Positions 1 through 10,236 are shown, counted from the stretch's first letter. The stretch is 64,000 nucleotides of DNA from Parabacteroides sp. FAFU027 (GCF_022808675.1 NZ_JAKZKV010000003.1:339690-403689); one strand, 5' to 3'. Notes: generated from the letters alone by a model not told the origin. Translations and numbers: made by a program.

Positions 1-960
1 GCCACCATTCAACGCCACAACATCGGTTCCACCGTTGGAGAACTCACATCCGTAAGCCGTCACTTTACAATTCATTGCCGAAAATACCGTACCCATCACA
101 TTCGTGAGTTTACAGTTTAGCAATCTGATTTTCTCATTATCGGTATTTGCCGAATCCAGTCGCAGGGCATACATTCCGTTACGAATCTGGGTGTATTCCA
201 TCTCATTGCCATAGCTATTTCTACTGATAGATACACCTCCCCACAAACCGGAGTAAAGGTCATAAGGCAAATCGCTCAGCATCCTGTCCATACGGTCGCC
301 ACGGAAGACAACGGGCTCCTGAACTGTTCCTTTGGACGATATTTGTCCATCGATCCGACAGAAAGCTTTATCGTGGAAAAAGAGTTTTACACCGGAAGCC
401 AGATTAAGTTTTGAGGTATTTGCGACAATCAGGCTGTCGTAAATCAGGAATGGACGATTTGCATTTAATGTAGTATCTGATTTCAACGTTTTTCCCCGTA
501 AAATTATCACATCCTGCCCGTAAGCTTCCATACGTACTTTCTGGGTATTGCCATTTAACCGAAACATGAGAGAATCGGAAATCAAAATCGGATTGTTGGC
601 ATCATGCGGATTGACTTTCACCTCGACAAAGACAAAAAGGCTGTCTTTGGCACCGATTTCGATATTGGAAAAAGAGGTTCCTTTCTGTCCGTCAACCACT
701 ACAGAAAAACCATTGGCATCACCTCCGGCCAGATTGATGGATTCAATCTTGAGCGGCTTTTTGCCCCGGTTGAAGATCTTCAACTGACGGGTCGAAGAAC
801 CAATGGAGGTAAATACCGTATCAAACCGAACCGTATCAGCCGAGAAGGTCAGCTTATCCGCCGGATTGGTGGAAAAATCGAGCTCGCTGCTGCACGAAAA
901 GGTAAATGCCAGAGCTATGATTGCCAGTAATGTGAATCCTATGTTTGAGAATAACTTCAT
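1..960 (-). CDS. Surface/periplasmic lipoprotein with beta-helix-like region (partial, C-terminus outside window)
   Basis: Reading leftward from an ATG at 958-960, the frame stays open to the window edge, so about 320 N-terminal residues are visible. The start MKLFSNIGFTLLAIIALAFT is a signal peptide followed by FSC, a lipobox, so this should be a lipoprotein. The next ~100 residues (TVRFDTVFTSIGSSTRQLKI, then NRGKKPLKIESINLAGG) resemble the Ig-like/CHU-type N-terminal domain of Bacteroidales surface lipoproteins. The later part, with repeated short strands (GVKLFFHDKAFCRIDGQISS; TQIRNGMYALRLDS; LLNCKLTNVMG), reads like a right-handed parallel beta-helix. No catalytic motif is visible and the function is unknown. 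It is separated by about 50 bp from pepD on the same strand and lies downstream of it. Confidence 0.75.
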   Translation of the reverse strand, partial: MKLFSNIGFTLLAIIALAFTFSCSSELDFSTNPADKLTFSADTVRFDTVFTSIGSSTRQLKIFNRGKKPLKIESINLAGGDANGFSVVVDGQKGTSFSNIEIGAKDSLFVFVEVKVNPHDANNPILISDSLMFRLNGNTQKVRMEAYGQDVIILRGKTLKSDTTLNANRPFLIYDSLIVANTSKLNLASGVKLFFHDKAFCRIDGQISSKGTVQEPVVFRGDRMDRMLSDLPYDLYSGLWGGVSISRNSYGNEMEYTQIRNGMYALRLDSANTDNEKIRLLNCKLTNVMGTVFSAMNCKVTAYGCEFSNGGTDVVALNGG

Positions 961-1013
961 TATCATATATATTAGCGTTGCATCAGATACAACAAATTAA
1001 AATAGTACAACGC

Positions 1014-2471
1014 CTATTTCAGAGGAATATTTTTCAATATCGCTAAAAGGTGTTTCCAGAAGGATTCGACCGAAGGGATATGAATCCGTTCATCCGGTGA
1101 GTGAACACCGCGAAGGGTCGGTCCGAAAGAGACCATATCCAGCCCGGGATATTTCTTCAGGAAAAGGCCACATTCCAGTCCGGCATGGATGGCCTTGATT
1201 TTGGGCTCGTAACCGAATAACTCCTTGTGTGTGTCAACGGCAACTTTCAGAATCGGCGAATCGGTGTTGGGCGCCCAACCGGGATAACCGTCACCGTGAG
1301 TTACTGTTGCCCCGATGAGCTTGAAAAGAGACTCTACCTTGTGGGCAATGTCGTATTTCGCTGACTCCACAGAGCTGCGCTGACTGGTAACGATTTTGAT
1401 TGTCTGGTCAGGAAGCATTCTCACCGAAGCCAAATTGGTAGAAGTTTCAACCAGCCCGGGTATCGCATGACTCATCGCCTGTACGCCATTCGGACAGGAA
1501 TAGAGAGCACTGATCAACTTGTCAGAATCGGCTTTTCCGATGCAATTTTCGGGTACAGAATCAGACTCCAGGTCAATGCGCAAATTCGGTTCGGTGGTTT
1601 TGTATTCATCCTCCACATCAGCCAGAAAATGGTTTAGCTCAATGCGTAGCGGCTCCCGGTATTGAAACGGAACAGCGGCAAAGGCTTTTGCCTCACGGGG
1701 AATAGCATTATGCAGGTTTCCTCCGTTGATTTCCACCAGAGTCAGGCCAAACTTTTCATTCAGATTCCAAAGGAAACGGGCCAGTAATTGATTGGCATTT
1801 GCATAGCCTTTATCAATATCATCGCCGGAATGACCACCTTTGAGTTTCGATACAGCCACATGGAAATAGAATAAATCCTTTGGAGCTGCTACTTTATTAT
1901 AAGGAAAAATCACGGTTGAATCAATTCCACCGGCGCATCCGATAAAGACTTCACCCTCTTCTTCTGAATCGAGATTTAGTAAAATATTTCCTGTAAAGAA
2001 GTCTTTTTCCAGACCAAACGCACCATTTAATCCGGTCTCTTCAGCGACGGTAAACAGACATTCTACCGGTCCGTGCTGAATATCGTCCGATGCCAGTACC
2101 GCCAATTGAGCTGCAATACCGATACCGTTATCAGCTCCCAGGGTTGTCCCTTTTGCTTTTAGCCATTCTCCATCGACAACTGTTTGGATAGGGTCGGTTT
2201 CAAAGTTATGTTCGGTGTCGCTGTTTTTCTCACAAACCATATCGACATGTGATTGTAAAACGACGGTGGGGAAATATTCAAATCCCGGTGTTGCTGGTTT
2301 GGAAATCAACAAGTTTCCTGCCTTATCCGATTTCTGGCTTAAGCTTTTAGATTCGGCAAACTCCCTGAGGTATTTTATAATTTTCTCTTCCTTGTTTGAC
2401 GGACGGGGTACACGGGTTACCTCTTCAAAGTAAGCCCAAACTACTCTTGGATTCAAATCTTTAATAGTCAT
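1014..2471 (-). CDS. pepD: Aminoacyl-histidine dipeptidase (Xaa-His dipeptidase), M20 family
   Basis: 485 residues, the usual length for bacterial PepD. The enzyme is a cytoplasmic Zn-dependent dipeptidase that hydrolyses Xaa-His and other dipeptides. The metal-site motifs of the M20 di-zinc peptidases occur in order: LQSHVDMVCEK (His and neighbouring Asp, about residue 75), TTLGADNGIGIA (bridging Asp), TVAEETGLNGAFGL (catalytic and metal-binding Glu pair), LNLDSEEEGE, and near the C-terminus HAGLECGLF and FGPTLRGVHSPDERI with the last metal His. The lid/dimerisation domain includes GGHSGDDI. The family and likely specificity are clear, but the exact substrate range cannot be read from sequence. 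It stands alone with its own upstream spacer shared divergently with the OmpH-like gene. Confidence 0.93.
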   Translation of the reverse strand: MTIKDLNPRVVWAYFEEVTRVPRPSNKEEKIIKYLREFAESKSLSQKSDKAGNLLISKPATPGFEYFPTVVLQSHVDMVCEKNSDTEHNFETDPIQTVVDGEWLKAKGTTLGADNGIGIAAQLAVLASDDIQHGPVECLFTVAEETGLNGAFGLEKDFFTGNILLNLDSEEEGEVFIGCAGGIDSTVIFPYNKVAAPKDLFYFHVAVSKLKGGHSGDDIDKGYANANQLLARFLWNLNEKFGLTLVEINGGNLHNAIPREAKAFAAVPFQYREPLRIELNHFLADVEDEYKTTEPNLRIDLESDSVPENCIGKADSDKLISALYSCPNGVQAMSHAIPGLVETSTNLASVRMLPDQTIKIVTSQRSSVESAKYDIAHKVESLFKLIGATVTHGDGYPGWAPNTDSPILKVAVDTHKELFGYEPKIKAIHAGLECGLFLKKYPGLDMVSFGPTLRGVHSPDERIHIPSVESFWKHLLAILKNIPLK

Positions 2472-2594
2472 AATGTTTGTATTTATAGTTCGAATGTAGA
2501 AAATTAATCGGGGATAGGCGGGTTAACCAACCATTAAAAATGATTAAATAGGCAATCCACTTTCTTTATTCTAAAAAAACGGAAGCGCTCTAGC

Positions 2595-2627
2595 TTGATA
2601 ATTCCAAATGAATCATCGTATATTTGC
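2595..2627 (+). promoter_or_regulatory. Bacteroidota-type promoter upstream of the OmpH-like gene
   Basis: TTG at 2595-2597 and TATATTTGC at 2619-2627 match the Bacteroidota -33 (TTTG/TTG) and -7 (TAnnTTTG) elements with a 21-bp spacer. Transcription from here would give a leader of about 110 nt before the ATG at 2742. That leader contains two small stem-loops (CCCAA..TTGGG near 2631-2650, GTTGC..GCAAC near 2680-2693). Confidence 0.6.
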
Positions 2628-2741
2628 AGGCCCAACCTTTAACATTTGGGGCTGCGGTTAACTTTTCATTTTTAAGAGTTGCCGCCGCAACAAAACAACC
2701 TTGAGAAACTAATCTATTAAAAACCATCATTACACAATGTT

Positions 2742-3350
2742 ATGAAGAATATCAATTACATCTTAAACGGAATTTTAGCGGTTGCTGTAGTCATTCTATT
2801 TGTACTGCAATTCAAATCGAATAAGAAATCCGGTGAAGTTCAAAGCTTTGTCAAAGTCGGTGACTCCGTAAAATATACCAAATTGCCTCTTGCGTACGTA
2901 AATGTTGACTCTCTGCTGACTCACTATCAGTTGGCCAAAGACCTCAACGAAACATTGCTCCGTAAACAGGAAAATTCACGTGCCAGCCTCAATGAGAAAG
3001 GACGTGTGCTGCAAGGAGAAATGGCTGAGTTCCAGAAAAAAGTGGAAAACAACGCTTTCCTTTCACGTGACAGAGCTGAAAGCGAACAGCAACGTCTGTT
3101 GGGCAAACAACAGGAGCTGCAACAACTTGACCAACGCCTTTCTTCAGCGCTTGTAGCAGAACAACAAAAAATGAACGAAAGACTTCGTGACTCTGTAAAC
3201 TCGTTCCTGAAAGAGTATAACAAAACCAAAGGTTATCACATGATTCTGAGCAACACTGCATTTGATAATGTCCTTTACGCACAAGATGCTTACAACATTA
3301 CCGATGAAGTGATTGACATGCTCAACAAACGCTATCAGGCAAAAAAATAA
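2742..3350 (+). CDS. OmpH/Skp-family periplasmic chaperone-like protein
   Basis: 202 residues. An uncleaved or cleavable hydrophobic N-terminus (ILNGILAVAVVILFVLQF, residues about 7-24) is followed by a short linker and the Skp/OmpH signature LAYVNVDSLLTHYQLAKDL. A long charged coiled coil follows (about residues 65-150, rich in Glu, Gln and Lys), then a C-terminal strand region (YHMILSNTAFDNVLYAQDAYNIT) and DEVIDMLNKRYQ. The order is strand, helical hairpin arms, strand, as in the jellyfish-shaped Skp trimer that holds unfolded outer-membrane proteins in the periplasm. Members with an N-terminal anchor are common in Bacteroidales. It is monocistronic, with a clear promoter and terminator. 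Confidence 0.85.
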   Translation: MKNINYILNGILAVAVVILFVLQFKSNKKSGEVQSFVKVGDSVKYTKLPLAYVNVDSLLTHYQLAKDLNETLLRKQENSRASLNEKGRVLQGEMAEFQKKVENNAFLSRDRAESEQQRLLGKQQELQQLDQRLSSALVAEQQKMNERLRDSVNSFLKEYNKTKGYHMILSNTAFDNVLYAQDAYNITDEVIDMLNKRYQAKK

Positions 3351-3367
3351 TATTATCTGAACCATAG

Positions 3368-3412
3368 AAAAGCTGCAAATACTTCCTCACGGGGCATTTG
3401 CAGCTTTTTATT
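3368..3412 (+). terminator. Intrinsic terminator after the OmpH-like gene
   Basis: AAAAGCTGCAAAT (3368-3380) and ATTTGCAGCTTTT (3396-3408) form a perfect 13-bp stem with a 15-nt loop, followed by T/A-rich sequence. Confidence 0.9.
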
Positions 3413-3437
3413 TATACCCGATACCCGGACGACTTCA

Positions 3438-4199
3438 ATGCGCTACTTTATCTATCTCTCATACAACGGTAAAAACTATTGCGGCTGGCAGATTCAACCC
3501 AACGGCATTACGGTGCAGGAGGAGCTGGAAAAGGCTCTTTCCACTATCTTACGCCATCCGGTCAGCATCACCGGAGCGGGACGAACCGATACCGGCGTGC
3601 ATGCCGCGTTGATGGTGGCTCACTTTGACACGAAAGTTCCGCTGGATGACCCGGCACAACTGTGTGAAAAGCTCAACCGATTGCTTCCTCGTGACGTTGC
3701 CATTTCCGCTATTTGTCCCGTAAAACCGGATGCTCATGCCCGTTTCGATGCCACTTCACGTACCTACAAATATTATGTAACGGATAAGAAGGATGTATTC
3801 CGCGGTGAATTGGCCTGCAAAATTCATGGGAAAATGGATTTTGCCAAAATGAACGAAGCGGCGAAAATCCTTTTCGAATACACCGACTTTACCAGCTTTA
3901 GCAAACTGCATACGGATGTGAAGACCAACAACTGCCGCATGATGCAGGCAGAGTGGAAAGAGGAAAACGGCCAGTGGGTTTTCACCATCCAGGCTGACCG
4001 GTTCCTGCGAAACATGGTTCGGGCAGTGGTGGGAACGCTCTTTGAAGTGGGCCGCGGTAAAATCGACCTCGAAGGATTCCGACGCGTCATCGAGCTAAAA
4101 GACCGTTGCAAAGCCGGCACATCGGCTCCGGCGCATGCGTTGTTTCTGGTGGATATTGAGTATCCAAGGGAAATAATGATTGAGGGATTGAATGAATGA
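3438..4199 (+). CDS. truA: tRNA pseudouridine(38-40) synthase TruA
   Basis: 253 residues, typical for TruA. It converts uridine to pseudouridine at positions 38-40 of the tRNA anticodon arm. The catalytic motif [11 protein letters not shown] (about residues 46-56) carries the nucleophilic Asp. Further conserved segments are [20 protein letters not shown] at the N-terminus, [30 protein letters not shown], and the C-terminal [16 protein letters not shown]. It begins 28 nt after the preceding terminator. Downstream is a 145-bp spacer of simple AT-rich sequence with imperfect GATTGA repeats and ACGTATAAC repeats before the EamA gene. Confidence 0.97.
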   Translation: MRYFIYLSYNGKNYCGWQIQPNGITVQEELEKALSTILRHPVSITGAGRTDTGVHAALMVAHFDTKVPLDDPAQLCEKLNRLLPRDVAISAICPVKPDAHARFDATSRTYKYYVTDKKDVFRGELACKIHGKMDFAKMNEAAKILFEYTDFTSFSKLHTDVKTNNCRMMQAEWKEENGQWVFTIQADRFLRNMVRAVVGTLFEVGRGKIDLEGFRRVIELKDRCKAGTSAPAHALFLVDIEYPREIMIEGLNE

Positions 4200-4343
4200 T
4201 TGAAGGAATGAGGGATTGAGGGTATCAAGGATAGTCCTCAATTCAAAACCATTCATATTTTAATAAAACCTATAAGCCTAAATCGACCACCGAAGACACC
4301 TAAAACCTATAACGTAAAACGTATAACGTATAACTTTAAAAAC

Positions 4344-5243
4344 ATGTGGTTATTACTCGCTTTTCTATCGGCAGCCCTGCTGGGGATGTATGACTTTTTC
4401 AAAAAAACTTCACTGGACCACAATGCGGTCATCCCGGTGCTGTTTCTGAATACTCTTTTTAGCAGTCTTTTCTTTCTGCCGCTGGTTATCATTTCATATA
4501 CTCAGCCCGACTGGCTCAAAGGCACACTGGTGTATGTGCCCCAGGTTGATTTCCAGACCCACCTTTACATGATCACGAAGGCGGTCATTGTGCTAACCTC
4601 ATGGATATTTACCTACTTTGCCACCAAACACCTTCCCATCACCCTTACCGGCCCCATCAAGGCTACCCAACCGATTATGGTGCTAATGGGGGCGCTGATT
4701 ATCTTTGCCGAACGGTTGAATATGTATCAGTGGATTGGGGTGAGCATCTCTATTTTCTCCTTTTACCTCCTCTCTCAGGCAGGCAAAAGAGAGGGAATTC
4801 ATTTCCGGAGCAACAAATGGATTTTCTTCATGGTAATGGGGACGACCACAGGAGCCCTGAGCGGACTGTACGATAAATACCTGTTGAAAAGTTTCGACCC
4901 GATGACCGTGCAGGTATGGTACACCTTTTACCAGTTTGCCATCATGGCGGTTATCCTGATGATTATGTGGTATCCGCAACGTAAGAAGTCAACCCCGTTT
5001 GAGTGGCGCTGGAGCATCATTCTGATATCGCTGTTCCTTTGCATGGCTGACTTCGTCTATTTTTACGCATTAAGTTTTGACGACTCGATGATTTCAATTG
5101 TCTCGATGGTACGCCGCAGCGGTGTGGTGGTTTCGTTTATTTGCGGAGCGCTATTCCTCCGTGAAAAAAACATCAAAAGCAAAGCTATCGACCTGCTATT
5201 GGTATTGTTGGGAATGTTTTTCTTATATTTGGGTTCGAAATAA
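4344..5243 (+). CDS. EamA/DMT-family transporter
   Basis: 299 residues with ten predicted hydrophobic segments in two halves, as in the drug/metabolite transporter (EamA) superfamily. Each half has the characteristic duplicated pattern: the first with WLLLAFLSAALLGMYDFFKK and the TGPIKATQPIMVLMGALIIF segment, the second with NKWIFFMVMGTTTGALSGLY and the SIVSMVRRSGVVVSFICGAL segment. Each half ends with a short E-K/R turn and a final helix. It is an inner-membrane carrier, probably exporting or exchanging small metabolites; the substrate is unknown. The next gene starts 8 bp after the stop, so the two are probably co-transcribed. Confidence 0.88.
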   Translation: MWLLLAFLSAALLGMYDFFKKTSLDHNAVIPVLFLNTLFSSLFFLPLVIISYTQPDWLKGTLVYVPQVDFQTHLYMITKAVIVLTSWIFTYFATKHLPITLTGPIKATQPIMVLMGALIIFAERLNMYQWIGVSISIFSFYLLSQAGKREGIHFRSNKWIFFMVMGTTTGALSGLYDKYLLKSFDPMTVQVWYTFYQFAIMAVILMIMWYPQRKKSTPFEWRWSIILISLFLCMADFVYFYALSFDDSMISIVSMVRRSGVVVSFICGALFLREKNIKSKAIDLLLVLLGMFFLYLGSK

Positions 5244-5251
5244 AACGACCT

Positions 5252-5872
5252 ATGAAAAAACTGTTTTTCGCGCTGACAATGGCAGCTTTCACGCTGAATG
5301 CTCCGGCTCAATATATCTCTCCGTTTTTCACCAGTATGCCTGAAGATATTGCCGACTACCTGAATGCGGCAAACCGGAAAGATTTGATTGACCTGTACAA
5401 AGCAGGAAAAACGGCCAAAGTGGAAAATCTGCTGAAAGGGCAATCGGAGTTGAAAGAGCTGGCAGACGACCAACTTACGCTTCAGATGAACGAATCATCC
5501 CTCTTCCAGATGAAACTGTTGCCTCTCAACGATACAGCCAAAGTGATCGCAGTTATCCGGACAGCTTGCGCACCGGCTTGTGACAGCAAGATTAGTTTTT
5601 TCACCTCCAATTGGAAAAGCCTGAAGGTTTCGGATATTATGCCCAATATTGCTTTAGCCGATTTTATCGTAGCGGACAAGAAATCCCCGGAAACATTGGA
5701 ACTTCTGGATATTCCATTTTTCAGTTATGCTTTTGCAAAAGACAAAAGCGAGCTTATCGTCACGCTTGATGTCAAAAACTTTCTCGGCAAAGAGGATTTT
5801 AAGAAAATAGAGCCGCTTATCAAACCGGCAATCACTCTCCGGTGGAACAAAGGGACGTTTGTCAAAGAGTAA
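5252..5872 (+). CDS. DUF3256-family secreted protein
   Basis: 206 residues with a signal peptide (KKLFFALTMAAFTLNAPAQ, cleavage after PAQ). The body begins YISPFFTSMPEDIADYLNAA, the hallmark start of the DUF3256 family found almost only in Bacteroidales, and continues with DLIDLYKAGK, a VIAVIRTACAPACDSKISFF strand segment containing two Cys, and a late LELLDIPFFSY segment. No catalytic signature is known for the family. It is probably periplasmic. It follows the EamA transporter by 8 bp and converges with the alcohol dehydrogenase gene on the other strand. Confidence 0.8.
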   Translation: MKKLFFALTMAAFTLNAPAQYISPFFTSMPEDIADYLNAANRKDLIDLYKAGKTAKVENLLKGQSELKELADDQLTLQMNESSLFQMKLLPLNDTAKVIAVIRTACAPACDSKISFFTSNWKSLKVSDIMPNIALADFIVADKKSPETLELLDIPFFSYAFAKDKSELIVTLDVKNFLGKEDFKKIEPLIKPAITLRWNKGTFVKE

Positions 5873-5904
5873 AAGAGACGCGGCAGGCCACGTCTCTACT
5901 GTTT

Positions 5905-7065
5905 TTATTTGTACTGGGTAGCCAATACCTTTCGCACCACATCGGGAGTCACCAGCCCCCGGTCGCCAATGGCCGTCCATCTCCGGCTTTCAAACCGCTG
6001 GGCAATCACCTCAATTGTCTCTTCCGGAATATGGTATTCACTCAGTTTTGTCTTCACATCAAGTGAACGGAAGAACTCCTCGGTTCGGTTAATAGCAGCC
6101 TCTACCCTCTCCTCTTCTGAGCCTTCGCGAATGCCCCACACCCGTGCCCCATACTTGAGTAGCTTGGCTTTTTTCTCCTCTTTCAACACTCTGAAAATGC
6201 CGGGAAAAACCACAGCCAATGTCTGCCCATGATCCAGCCCGTGCAACACGGTCAGTTCGTGTCCTATCAAATGGGTCGCCCAATCATCGGGAACGCCAGA
6301 GCCAATCAACCCGTTCAACGCCATAGTGGCGCACCACATCAGCGTGGACATCGCATCGTAATCGGCAGGGTTGGCATAAACAGCAGGCGCCACCTCAACG
6401 AGCGTTTGCAGGATGGATTCGGCAAAACGATCTTGCAAAGGTGCATTGACCGGATAGGTCAGGTATTGCTCCAATACATGCGCATAGGCATCCACAATCC
6501 CATTCGCCACCTGACGCTTGGGTAAAGTGCCTGCGGCATCAGGCAGCAATACCGAAAACTGCGGGAAGGTATTGGGGGAGGAAAAGGCGAACTTTTCCTG
6601 CGTCTCCACCCGCGAAACCACCGCCCCATTGTTCATCTCCGAGCCGGTTGCCGGCAACGTCAATACTACTCCAAACGGCAGCGCGGCTTTCACCTCTTTC
6701 CTGCGGGAAAGTATATGCCACGGATCCTCACCTTCGTAAAGCGCCGCCGCTGCGATAAACTTCGTGGCATCAATCACCGAGCCACCTCCTACTGCGAGCA
6801 GAAAATCAACCTTTTCGGTCTTGATCAGTTCCACCGCTCTCATTGCCGTCTCGTAGCGGGGATTGGGTTCGATGCCGCCAAATTCCAGCACCTGATAACC
6901 ATCCAACGCCGATTTCACCTGCTCATATACTCCATTTTTGAAAATGCTGCCTCCACCATAGATCAACAGCACTTTCTGATCTTTATCGATTTGCTCCGGC
7001 AGTTGCTTCAACTGATCTTTCCCAAACAGGATTTTCACCGGATTGTAAAATTCAAAGTTTTCCAT
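5905..7065 (-). CDS. Iron-containing alcohol dehydrogenase (YqhD/butanol dehydrogenase type)
   Basis: I chose the ATG at 7063-7065 because AGAGGG sits just upstream and the product then starts MENFEFYNPVKILFGKDQ, the usual start of this family; a longer reading to 7104 is open but lacks support. 386 residues. NAD(P)-binding features include GGGSIFKNGVYEQV and GGGSVIDATKF, then the PATGSEMNNGAVVS loop. Metal ligands lie in VDAYAHVLEQYLT and HLIGHELTVLHGLDHGQTLAVV. It should reduce aldehydes to alcohols in the cytoplasm, probably with NADPH. It is divergent from ruvB across the 21-bp repeat array. Confidence 0.9.
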   Translation of the reverse strand: MENFEFYNPVKILFGKDQLKQLPEQIDKDQKVLLIYGGGSIFKNGVYEQVKSALDGYQVLEFGGIEPNPRYETAMRAVELIKTEKVDFLLAVGGGSVIDATKFIAAAALYEGEDPWHILSRRKEVKAALPFGVVLTLPATGSEMNNGAVVSRVETQEKFAFSSPNTFPQFSVLLPDAAGTLPKRQVANGIVDAYAHVLEQYLTYPVNAPLQDRFAESILQTLVEVAPAVYANPADYDAMSTLMWCATMALNGLIGSGVPDDWATHLIGHELTVLHGLDHGQTLAVVFPGIFRVLKEEKKAKLLKYGARVWGIREGSEEERVEAAINRTEEFFRSLDVKTKLSEYHIPEETIEVIAQRFESRRWTAIGDRGLVTPDVVRKVLATQYK

Positions 7066-7171
7066 ATATCCCTCTACTTTTGAAGTAAATAATTTGATTA
7101 ACACAAAGATAATCCATTTGCCTGCGAGTGCTTCTTTGAATAACGGAAGAAAATGCGATTTTGATGAAAGC

Positions 7172-7444
7172 CATTGCGCAACCTGTGATCGTCATTGCGC
7201 AGGCGAAGAATATCATTGCGCGACTGAAGATGGTCATTGTGTGACCTGTGGAGATCAATGTGTGAGTAACAAATGCCATTGTGTCAGATGCGAAAGCCAC
7301 TGTGCGACCGACGAATGTCATTGTGTCAGTGTCGAAGGTCATTGTGCGACCGACTGAGACCACCGTATGATCGTCGGTGGTCACTGTGCGAATGTCGGAG
7401 GCCATTGTTTGACCGTCGGAGCTCAATGCGATAGTTTTGTATTT
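7172..7444. repeat. Degenerate 21-bp tandem array, 13 units (array 1)
   Basis: Units start with CAT/CAC/CAA at 7172, 7193, 7214 and every 21 bp without slippage to 7424. The rough consensus is CATTGTGCGACC followed by GTCGGAGGT. Bases 1, 2, 4 and 5 of each unit are nearly invariant, while bases 3, 6 and 9 vary. Read on the plus strand this pattern encodes repeated heptads His-Cys-(Ala/Val)-x4, from an ATG at 7094 to a stop at 7355-7357, but four more units follow the stop. The minus strand is also open through the array. It fills the spacer between the divergent alcohol dehydrogenase and ruvB genes. Whether it is (or was) coding or is a DNA-level array is unresolved. Confidence 0.85.
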
Positions 7445-7530
7445 TTAAGTTGAAGAATCCGTTCTCCTAAATTGATGACAGAAAGTTGTATTCCCTTTTT
7501 TCGTACTTTTGTCCATATAAATACGATTGC

Positions 7531-8553
<1,023 letters not shown>

Positions 8554-8558
8554 GACCT

Positions 8559-8595
8559 CTCCCCTGTCCCTCTCCAAAGGATAGAGACAGGGGAG
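8559..8595. repeat. Palindromic hairpin after ruvB
   Basis: CTCCCCTGTC (8559-8568) and GACAGGGGAG (8586-8595) form a perfect 10-bp stem with a 17-nt loop. No T-run follows, so it is more like an interspersed palindromic unit than a classical terminator, although it may still limit read-through into the flippase gene. Confidence 0.65.
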
Positions 8596-8687
8596 TTACA
8601 CGCAAGCAGTGATAACAGTTTCAATGATACAAAAGTCATTTTCGACATACCTCTTATGACGTACGACTTACATCTTACCACTCAATT

Positions 8688-10175
8688 ATGTCAATGAAAA
8701 AACTGGCTAAGGATACCGTGATTTACGGCCTTAGCAGCATTCTTGGGAAATTCCTCAACTGGTGTCTGGTTCCACTTTACACCCGTCAATTAGGGTCCAC
8801 CGCCGAATACGGAATGGTCACGAATATGTATAGCTGGACGGCTTTGATTCTGGTCATCCTGACCTTCGGTATGGAAACCGGCTTTTTCCGTTTTGCCAAT
8901 AAATCGGATAAAAATCCGATTACGGTGTATTCTACCTCTGTCCTGTTTATCGGTGCTCTGTCATTGTTGTTTGCCGGAAGTAGCATACTCCTGGCTCCGA
9001 TGCTTGCCGCGCCATTAGGTTATGGTAACCACACGGAATACATTTTTCTGTTGGCAATAATCGTATCTATCGACGCATTCAGCGCCATTCCTTTTGCTTA
9101 TCTGCGTTATAAAAACAGACCGATAAGATTTGCATCTATCAAAATGCTGTTCATTATCCTGTTTATTGCGCTTAATCTCTTCTTCCTGATATTTTGCCCT
9201 GCAATCCACAAATCCCATCCGGAATGGATATCTTGGTTCTACCGACCCGACTACGGCGTGGGGTATATCCTGATATCGAACCTGATTGCTACCGCCGTCA
9301 TGATGATGGCGTTAATACCTGAGCTACTCGGATTCAAATATGTATTGGATAAAAGCCTGTTGAAGGAGTTGGTAAAATACAGTTTTCCGTTATTGATCCT
9401 GGGAATTGCCGGAATTTTTAATCAGGTAGCCGATAAAATCCTCTTTCCATTCCTGATCCCGAACGAAAAAACCGCGATGGAACAACTGGGGGTATATGGG
9501 GCAAACTTTAAAATTGCAGTCGTAATGGTAATGTTTACCCAGGCTTTCCGATTTGCATACGAACCATTCGTTTTTTCCAAACAAAAAGGAGCCGATAGCA
9601 AGAAATTATATGCTGATGCAATGAAATATTTCATTATCGCATCATGCCTTATCTACCTGGGGATCATGTTCTATATGGACCTGTTGAAGTACATCATTGC
9701 TCCCGATTATTTTGAAGGACTGCGGGTAGTACCGATTGTGATGATCGGGCAATTTTTGTTCGGGGTTTATTTTAATCTATCCTTCTGGTACAAACTGACC
9801 GATGAAACCAAATACGGGGCTTATTTTTCCGTTTTGGCGTGTGTATTGACCATTCTGCTCAACGTATTGTTTGTGCCTAAGTACGGTTATATCGCCTGCG
9901 CATGGGCATCGTTGATCAGCTATCTGATCATAACGATCATGTCATACTTCATCGGACAAAAGCACTACCCCGTCCAATATGATCTGAAGCGCATCGGACT
10001 CTATACGTTGATTACGTTGGGGCTTTATGCAGCCTATATGCTGGTTGATTTACAATCCATCCCATTGAATATGGCTTACAGAACCCTATTGATCTCGGTA
10101 TTCATCTATTATATGATTAAAAACGATATGCCGTTAAACCAAATTCCGCTTGTCAATAAATTAGTAAAACAATAA
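8688..10175 (+). CDS. Polysaccharide/lipopolysaccharide flippase (Wzx/MATE-like)
   Basis: 495 residues with about 14 hydrophobic helices. The N-terminus LAKDTVIYGLSSILGKFLNW and VPLYTRQLGSTAEYGMVTNM is the typical polysaccharide-export flippase (PST/MOP superfamily) start. Later helices include YSFPLLILGIAGIFNQVADK and the LGVYGANFKIAVVMVMFTQA segment, followed by AFRFAYEPFVFSK. Such proteins flip undecaprenyl-linked oligosaccharides or other lipid-linked glycans across the inner membrane. No glycosyltransferases flank it, so the glycan cannot be inferred. A second in-frame ATG at 8694 is equally plausible as start. Confidence 0.85.
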   Translation: MSMKKLAKDTVIYGLSSILGKFLNWCLVPLYTRQLGSTAEYGMVTNMYSWTALILVILTFGMETGFFRFANKSDKNPITVYSTSVLFIGALSLLFAGSSILLAPMLAAPLGYGNHTEYIFLLAIIVSIDAFSAIPFAYLRYKNRPIRFASIKMLFIILFIALNLFFLIFCPAIHKSHPEWISWFYRPDYGVGYILISNLIATAVMMMALIPELLGFKYVLDKSLLKELVKYSFPLLILGIAGIFNQVADKILFPFLIPNEKTAMEQLGVYGANFKIAVVMVMFTQAFRFAYEPFVFSKQKGADSKKLYADAMKYFIIASCLIYLGIMFYMDLLKYIIAPDYFEGLRVVPIVMIGQFLFGVYFNLSFWYKLTDETKYGAYFSVLACVLTILLNVLFVPKYGYIACAWASLISYLIITIMSYFIGQKHYPVQYDLKRIGLYTLITLGLYAAYMLVDLQSIPLNMAYRTLLISVFIYYMIKNDMPLNQIPLVNKLVKQ

Positions 10176-10198
10176 ACTCTTATCCTTCATAAATACCG

Positions 10199-10236
10199 GA
10201 GCTGCAGTGTCTAAAGCATTGCGGCTCTGTTGTTTT
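10199..10236 (+). terminator. Probable terminator after the flippase gene
   Basis: GAGCTGCAGTGT (10199-10210) pairs with GCATTGCGGCTC (10216-10227) over 12 bp, including three G-U pairs, around loop CTAAA. TGTTGTTTTA follows. Confidence 0.7.

Noticed and set aside
4160..4343. Imperfect GATTGA and ACGTATAAC repeats between truA and the EamA gene, possibly a fourth period array
   Set aside because: The repeats are short and not in 21-bp register; simple low-complexity sequence explains them.
7052..7426. Open reading frame on the minus strand through array 1 (124 codons)
   Set aside because: It overlaps the start of the alcohol dehydrogenase, has no ribosome-binding site, and its openness follows from the repeat composition.
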